In this document: in pieces, positions 5,925 through 9,317 of the stretch
Position numbering within the stretch: position 1 is the first letter of the stretch
Layout: every line of letters begins with the position of its first letter
DNA from: JBLHKS01 sp047620505
Lineage (GTDB): Bacteria; Verrucomicrobiota; Verrucomicrobiia; Verrucomicrobiales; DEV007
Assembly: GCA_047620505.1 (NCBI GenBank)
Contig: JBLHKS010000258.1
Location: 1 to 9,317, forward strand
Length of the DNA: 9,317 nt
Direction of reading: 5' to 3'
Position numbers and translations under genes: made by a program
The notes under the pieces: generated by a model
What the model was told of the DNA's origin: nothing
The model's database searches: none
What the model saw: only the letters and a program-made list of their open reading frames with translations

Positions 5925-6008
5925 GCGTCCTTTCAGGACGCAATCGATTCTAGACGAACGTTCCCCGGATTGAAATCCGGGACTGTTATGCTTGATGCTT
6001 TCAGCATC
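5925..6008 (-). repeat. Right palindromic arm (inverted copy)
   Basis: Mirror image of the left arm: GCGTCCT-ttc-AGGACGC at 5925-5941, then the 21 bp spacer 5942-5962, then CCCCGGATT-ga-AATCCGGGA at 5963-5982, and GATGCT-ttc-AGCATC at 5994-6008. The only difference in the outer 46 bp is A at 5982, which breaks the terminal pair of the middle palindrome. Similarity with the left arm stops sharply after 6008. The first hairpin, 11 bp after the transposase stop, might also help end its transcript, though no T-run follows. Confidence 0.85.
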
Positions 6009-6307
6009 GCTTTAAAACCGAATACTCTTGGCCTATCAGGGTGTTGAAGAACGATTCAGTTACTAAACTCGGGTAGGAATACCAAAATAGAAACCCTCAG
6101 ATTCAAGAATTCAAGGATTTTCAGACTCCGTCTCCTAGCCAATTGTACTCGACTTGAAAAATACATGGCTTTTTCCGCTCCCTGCTATGCATAAAAGCAG
6201 AGATTTGAAAATCCCTTACGAGTAAGGATTCAAAACCCTTGACCCGCCCATTTCCTAAACTCCGCTCAATTCTGCCTCGGCGACAAACCGGATTCCTTTG
6301 AATCTCC
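6009..6307. other. Intergenic region with two adjacent hairpins
   Basis: No gene is supported in this AT-richer stretch of about 299 bases, which separates the mobile unit from the convergent pseudouridine synthase gene. It holds two inverted repeats: CTGCT (6182-6186) with AGCAG (6196-6200), and an imperfect longer hairpin 6204-6234 whose arms are TTTGAAAATCCCTTAC and GTAAGGATTCAAA around GA. Either could terminate the minus-strand transcript of the pseudouridine synthase gene, but neither is followed by a strong T-run. The rest shows nothing recognisable. Confidence 0.5.
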
Positions 6308-7054
6308 CTACGTGCGCTGAGGAGCTGCGGGTCGCGGATTTGTCTGGGCGAGTTCTATACCGTCGGCTTCGAGCTCAACCCAGTTGCCGGCTTTGAGGTC
6401 AGGGGCGATCAGGTCGCCGATCCGGACCCGGATGAGCCGTCTCACTTTGTAATCGAACTTCCCTAACATGATCCGAATCTGGCGCTTGAGGCCCTGCTTC
6501 AAGACGACCGAAATCCAACGAGCTCCCTGAGCCTCGATTCGTTCCGCGCGAGCGATGCCTTCAGCCGTGTGGATGCCCTTGAGCATCTGTTCGGCGTGTT
6601 CCTTCTCGACCGTGCGATCGAGCAAAACCCGGTATTCCTTTTCGACGCCGTGCTTTGGGTGGGTCAGCTGCTGCGAAAGCTCGCCATCGGACGTGAGCAG
6701 CAACAGGCCTTCGCTTTCTTTGTCGAGCCTGCCGATGTAGTTCAGCCGATGGTGACGGCCGGGGAGCAGTTCATAGATCGTGTCCCGATCGTGGGTGTCT
6801 TCCTTCGTGCAGATCAGCCCCTTGGGCTTGTTGAGAAGGATCGTCACGTGCCCCGGCGGGCGAACGCGGCGTCCATCGATTTTAACCGAATCGCTGGCCA
6901 GAACCCGGGCTCCGAGCGAAGTTACCGACGTTCCATTGATCGTGACGCCGCCCTGTTCGACGATTTTCTCGCAGCTGCGCCGCGAACCGAGTCCACAGGA
7001 CGCGAGGAACTTGTTGATCCGGACGCCTTCGCTAACAGTCTGCTTCTTTCCCAT
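6308..7054 (-). CDS. RsuA/RluB-type rRNA pseudouridine synthase
   Basis: From the ATG at 7054 the protein has 248 residues, starting MGKKQTVSEGVRINKFLASCG. It has an N-terminal S4 RNA-binding domain at about residues 10-58 (RINKFLASCGLGSRRSCEKI ... GGVTINGTSV) and a pseudouridine synthase domain from about 70 (VTILLNKPKGLICT). The catalytic motif is GRLDKESEGLLLLTSDGEL at about 108-126, with D111 as the expected catalytic aspartate. The family landmarks EKEYRV and LKRQIRIMLG follow. It converts a specific uridine in rRNA to pseudouridine, in the cytoplasm. Sequence alone does not separate RluB, RluE, RluF and RsuA roles; the layout is closest to RluB/RluF. A GTG at 7111 would add 19 residues, but these do not look like family sequence, so the ATG, preceded by CGGAAAAAATCG, is preferred. 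Confidence 0.92.
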   Translation of the reverse strand: MGKKQTVSEGVRINKFLASCGLGSRRSCEKIVEQGGVTINGTSVTSLGARVLASDSVKIDGRRVRPPGHVTILLNKPKGLICTKEDTHDRDTIYELLPGRHHRLNYIGRLDKESEGLLLLTSDGELSQQLTHPKHGVEKEYRVLLDRTVEKEHAEQMLKGIHTAEGIARAERIEAQGARWISVVLKQGLKRQIRIMLGKFDYKVRRLIRVRIGDLIAPDLKAGNWVELEADGIELAQTNPRPAAPQRT

Positions 7055-7080
7055 CGATTTTTTCCGTAGTGGATCGGCTT

Positions 7081-7100
7081 CCCGGCAGAATTCCGCCGGG
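7081..7100 (-). promoter_or_regulatory. 20 bp near-palindrome in the pseudouridine synthase leader
   Basis: CCCGGC and GCCGGG flank an 8-base centre containing GAATTC, making a 20 bp near-perfect palindrome 26 bases upstream of the preferred ATG. It could be an operator or an RNA hairpin in the leader. If translation began at the alternative GTG (7111) it would be coding. Confidence 0.35.
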
Positions 7101-7334
7101 ATTGAGATCACGAGTAAGATTCAGATCAAAAACCGAGCAAGCCCGGCGAAAATCAATCTTGGAAAAGAGTCTTTGGAAGACCTGTCGGGCTTTGACCCTC
7201 TTTCCATTCGCCGCGGGATCTAAGTAACTTGACGCGCTCGAAGCGCTTCAGCACGCTACGCTTTTTTTGAGATCCACCTGCTGACTTGAGACTGTTGTGC
7301 TGGGACATGAAAATTTTCGCTGGAAATTGAAGGG

Positions 7335-7350
7335 CCGGGATTCTATCCGG
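7335..7350 (-). terminator. Hairpin after the WD40/coiled-coil gene
   Basis: CCGGGAT-tct-ATCCGG forms a six-pair stem with one bulged G, 25 bases after the WD40 gene stop on the minus strand. The minus-strand sequence then continues with CCCTTCAATTTCC, a poor T-run. It may be the end of that transcript. It also resembles the middle palindrome of the transposase arms. Confidence 0.35.
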
Positions 7351-7375
7351 GAGGTTCGAACTTGCAAGCTGGAAA

Positions 7376-9317
7376 TCAGGATCCTGCTGGTTTCTCTTCA
7401 GCAGCTGCTGCTTCTGACCCCGGTGCCTCGCGGAACATTTCCTTATACTGCTTTTCAAGCCCGTCGACGCGATCGGTTTGCGCTTTCAAGTCAGCCTCCT
7501 GCTTCTGCTTCGCAGCGACCGCGCGCTCCATGGCCTCTTTTTTCTGGGCTTCGGTCTGCTGCCGTTCCCCGATGACCTTCGATCCAAATTCGCGCGCTAC
7601 GACGAGCGCATCTTGGATCTGCTTCGACGTTTGCACAGCTTTCTGGTAAGCTTCCTCGATGAATTTCTGGCTTTCCGTGGCGTCGGTGCGAAGAGCCACG
7701 ACTTCAACCGCGACCTCGACCTCAACGTCTTCAGCTGCCGCCGTTTTCTCGCCTTCGATCAACCGATCGAGCGCCCGCGCCGCGAGTTGGCGCTCGCGCG
7801 AAGCCAAAACGTCAACCGTCGCGGTTTCGATGTAATTATGACCCTCAGAAACGGTTCGTTGCGCGGTTGCGAGGGTCTGCTCAGCCTCGATTCGCGCCTT
7901 TTCCGCTACCTGGTGCTCGGCAATTGCCGCTTTCGCCTTGCCTTCGATTCCGATGAGCAGCTCGCGGTAGGTTCCGAGCTCTTCCGACTCTTCGTGAAGT
8001 TCAAGGTTCACAGCAGCAGCTGCCCACTTTTCGACCTGATACTGGACGAAGACGAGGTCCTGTTTCGCCTTCTCGGCGTTTGCTTTTGCCGTGTTTTCTG
8101 CGGCCACGAGCACCCCAATTCTATCGGTCGCTGCTTTGACCGCGTTGTTTCGATTCTCGATCGCTTTATCAGCTGCGACCAACTGCGCTTTTGCCGCTAC
8201 AGCCGCTTTTTGCGATTCGGCCAACACCTTGTTGGTCTCGGCGTAAACGAGGGCGGCGGCTTTCAGAGTCGTTTGGACCATCGCCTGGCCCTGCTTGATT
8301 TGAGCGACTTTCTGATCAATTCCGGGAATCTGCCCGCCAGCCGCTTTCCGCATTTTATCGGCTTCATCAACAGCTGCCTTGGCCACTTTCTGAGTCACCT
8401 CAGCCGCAGCCAACGCCGTCTTCAGAGACGCATCGTCTGGCAGCTGCGCGACCTGGAGCTTGAAGTTTTCGACTGAGCCCATCGATTTGCCGAGACTCCC
8501 CGCGCGGGCCTGCATTTCGGTCTCCCATTTCTGGAGATCCGCCTTCAGAGCGACTCGGCGAGTCCCGAGATCGGCAACTTCTTTAGTTTTCGCAGCGAGA
8601 TCCGCCGTTTTCGCGTCAACGGAGCCCTTGGCCTTGCCGAAGTCCGCCGTCAAAGTGGCCGCTTTCTGGTCAGCGGCTTTCGTCGCCGCGTCAGCAGCTG
8701 CTCGGTTTTTCTGATCGTTCGCCAGCGCAGTCTGCTGATCAGTGAGCGCTTTTCGGCCCGCGACAGTCGCTGCAGCGGCTTTCACGACTCCATCTGTGAA
8801 TCCGGTCTGCGCCGCCACGAGATCGGTTACCCGCTGCTCCGAAAGCGCAATCTGATCCGTGATCGTCGGCGGATTCGACTGAAGCTGAGCGACTTCCAAG
8901 CCGCTCGTCGCGTCCCAGACCTTGACCGAACCCGTCCAGTCGCCGCTGATCACTTTCTTGGAATCGTGCGTCCAGCAAACCGAAGTCACGACGTCGGTAA
9001 ATCCCGTAATTTCCTTCTGAAGCGCGCCGTTGAGATCCCAGATTTTAACGCGGTTGTCCCGACCGCAACTCGCGACTTTCGTCCCGTCCGGCGAAAAGTG
9101 GACGGCGAGCGCTCCTCCGGCATGAGCCGCCCATTTTTTGAGCTGCTTTCCGTTCTGCATCTCCCAGAGCGAAACCTGGCCGTCTTCGGAACAGGCAGCG
9201 ACGACGTTGGAATCGCCACGCCAGCTGATCCCGGTGATCGCTAACTGGTGCTCCTTCAAATTGTAGAATTCGATCCCTGATTCAGCTTCCCAGACGAAAA
9301 GCCCGCCCGTGCGGCCG
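7376..9317 (-). CDS. WD40 repeat protein with long coiled-coil C-terminus (5' end beyond right edge)
   Basis: The minus-strand frame is open from the stop at 7376 to the right edge, with no ATG start inside, so the N-terminus is missing. The first visible residues (GGLFVWEAESGIEFYNLKEH) are the end of a WD40 blade. Three more blades follow over about 130 residues, ending in VSLWEM, VKIWDL and VKVWDA, with SPDGTKVASCGRDNRV as the clearest repeat. The remaining roughly 495 residues are very rich in Ala, Lys, Glu and Gln with few Pro or Gly, as in a long alpha-helical coiled coil, broken by acidic VEVEVAVEVV and ending in a low-complexity EAAAAEEKPAGS tail. WD40 propellers are protein-interaction platforms. 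In Verrucomicrobiota and Planctomycetota such proteins often begin with a signal peptide and a cytochrome c-like domain; whether this one does cannot be seen. The function is unknown. Confidence 0.88.
   Translation of the reverse strand, partial: GRTGGLFVWEAESGIEFYNLKEHQLAITGISWRGDSNVVAACSEDGQVSLWEMQNGKQLKKWAAHAGGALAVHFSPDGTKVASCGRDNRVKIWDLNGALQKEITGFTDVVTSVCWTHDSKKVISGDWTGSVKVWDATSGLEVAQLQSNPPTITDQIALSEQRVTDLVAAQTGFTDGVVKAAAATVAGRKALTDQQTALANDQKNRAAADAATKAADQKAATLTADFGKAKGSVDAKTADLAAKTKEVADLGTRRVALKADLQKWETEMQARAGSLGKSMGSVENFKLQVAQLPDDASLKTALAAAEVTQKVAKAAVDEADKMRKAAGGQIPGIDQKVAQIKQGQAMVQTTLKAAALVYAETNKVLAESQKAAVAAKAQLVAADKAIENRNNAVKAATDRIGVLVAAENTAKANAEKAKQDLVFVQYQVEKWAAAAVNLELHEESEELGTYRELLIGIEGKAKAAIAEHQVAEKARIEAEQTLATAQRTVSEGHNYIETATVDVLASRERQLAARALDRLIEGEKTAAAEDVEVEVAVEVVALRTDATESQKFIEEAYQKAVQTSKQIQDALVVAREFGSKVIGERQQTEAQKKEAMERAVAAKQKQEADLKAQTDRVDGLEKQYKEMFREAPGSEAAAAEEKPAGS

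Larger units (their letters stand above)
5355..6008. mobile_element. Compact transposase unit bounded by 84 bp inverted palindromic arms (REPtron-like)
   Basis: A 654 bp unit consisting of only one gene and two flanking arms. The left arm (5355-5438) and the reverse complement of the right arm (6008-5925) share the outer 46 bp with one mismatch and the inner 17 bp exactly. Between them is a 21 bp spacer, equal in length in both arms but unrelated in sequence. Each arm contains three palindromes. The left arm ends 4 bp before the transposase start and the right arm begins 11 bp after its stop. Classical IS200/IS605 elements lack terminal inverted repeats, so the closest known arrangement is a REP-associated tyrosine transposase (RAYT) flanked by inversely oriented REP/BIME sequences. 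The boundaries are set by where the similarity stops; no target duplication is visible, as expected for Y1 transposases. Confidence 0.82.
7055..7375. other. Intergenic region rich in inverted repeats
   Basis: No gene is supported in these 321 bases between two minus-strand genes. They should contain the 3' end of the WD40 transcript and the promoter and leader of the pseudouridine synthase gene. Structures seen: a near-palindrome at 7081-7100; a nested pair at 7139-7192, with AAGCCCG and CGGGCTT enclosing the hairpin GTCTT-tgg-AAGAC at 7169-7181; a hairpin GCGCT-cga-AGCGC at 7234-7246 overlapping the palindrome GAAGCGCTTC and followed by seven T at 7262-7268; and a CCGGGAT/ATCCGG hairpin at 7335-7350. 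No clear -35/-10 pair was found. Confidence 0.5.

Noticed and set aside
5381..5982. CRISPR-like spaced repeats
   Set aside because: The repeated palindromes occur only once per arm, in inverted orientation, about 580 bp apart with a gene between; there is no regular repeat-spacer array.
5355..6008. Interpretation as a standard insertion sequence with DDE-type terminal inverted repeats
   Set aside because: The encoded protein has HUH and Y1 motifs, not a DDE triad; the arms are internally palindromic and there is no target site duplication visible next to them.
7234..7268. Plus-strand intrinsic terminator with seven T
   Set aside because: The strong GCGCT/AGCGC stem is separated from the T-run by 15 bases, the alternative stem next to it is only five pairs with a 13-base loop, and no plus-strand gene precedes it.
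7351..7366. GAGGTTCGAACTTGC resembling a tRNA T-arm
   Set aside because: No matching acceptor, D or anticodon arms can be placed around it at the right distances, and no CCA-like end follows.
7478..8476. Plus-strand open frame of 332 codons
   Set aside because: It is the complement of the Ala/Lys/Glu-rich coiled-coil part of the minus-strand WD40 gene. Its Phe/Leu/Arg-heavy translation is the expected mirror of that composition and has no domain.

Overview
The window reads as a chromosomal segment of a Gram-negative bacterium, most probably Verrucomicrobiota, with Planctomycetota as the alternative. This is inference: secreted proteins with hydrophobic signal peptides, a WD40 plus long Ala/Lys coiled-coil protein of a type common in the PVC group, a large secreted parallel beta-helix protein, and a DUF6172 gene. 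No rRNA, tRNA, CRISPR array or prophage was found.

Layout. Bases 1-508 (minus) hold the N-terminal part of a SulP anion transporter that runs off the left edge. After a 264 bp divergent intergenic region, a tight plus-strand cluster of five genes covers 773-5287: a CvfB/YitL-like S1 RNA-binding protein, a 101-residue DUF6172 protein, a secreted beta-lactamase-fold serine hydrolase, a two-TM 'transporter suffix domain' protein, and a 629-residue secreted beta-helix protein. The junctions are a 7 bp gap, a 4 bp ATGA overlap, an 8 bp gap and a 62 bp overlap, so they are probably one operon.

Immediately downstream (5355-6008) is a compact mobile unit: a Y1 HUH transposase (IS200/REP-associated type) between two 84 bp arms in inverted orientation. 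Each arm carries the same three palindromes in mirror order. The outer 46 bp match with one mismatch and the inner 17 bp match exactly, while the 21 bp between them has the same length in both arms but unrelated sequence. The palindrome next to the gene contains the probable Shine-Dalgarno sequence of the transposase. A partial relic of the arm lies just to the left. This is the most interesting object in the window.

The right third is on the minus strand: an RsuA/RluB-type 23S or 16S rRNA pseudouridine synthase (6308-7054), then a 321 bp intergenic region rich in inverted repeats, then the C-terminal part of a WD40/coiled-coil protein (7376-9317) whose N-terminus lies beyond the right edge.

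Functional links are limited. CvfB-like and pseudouridine synthase genes are translation-related housekeeping genes, whereas the serine hydrolase, beta-helix and WD40 proteins look like envelope or periplasmic proteins of unknown substrate.
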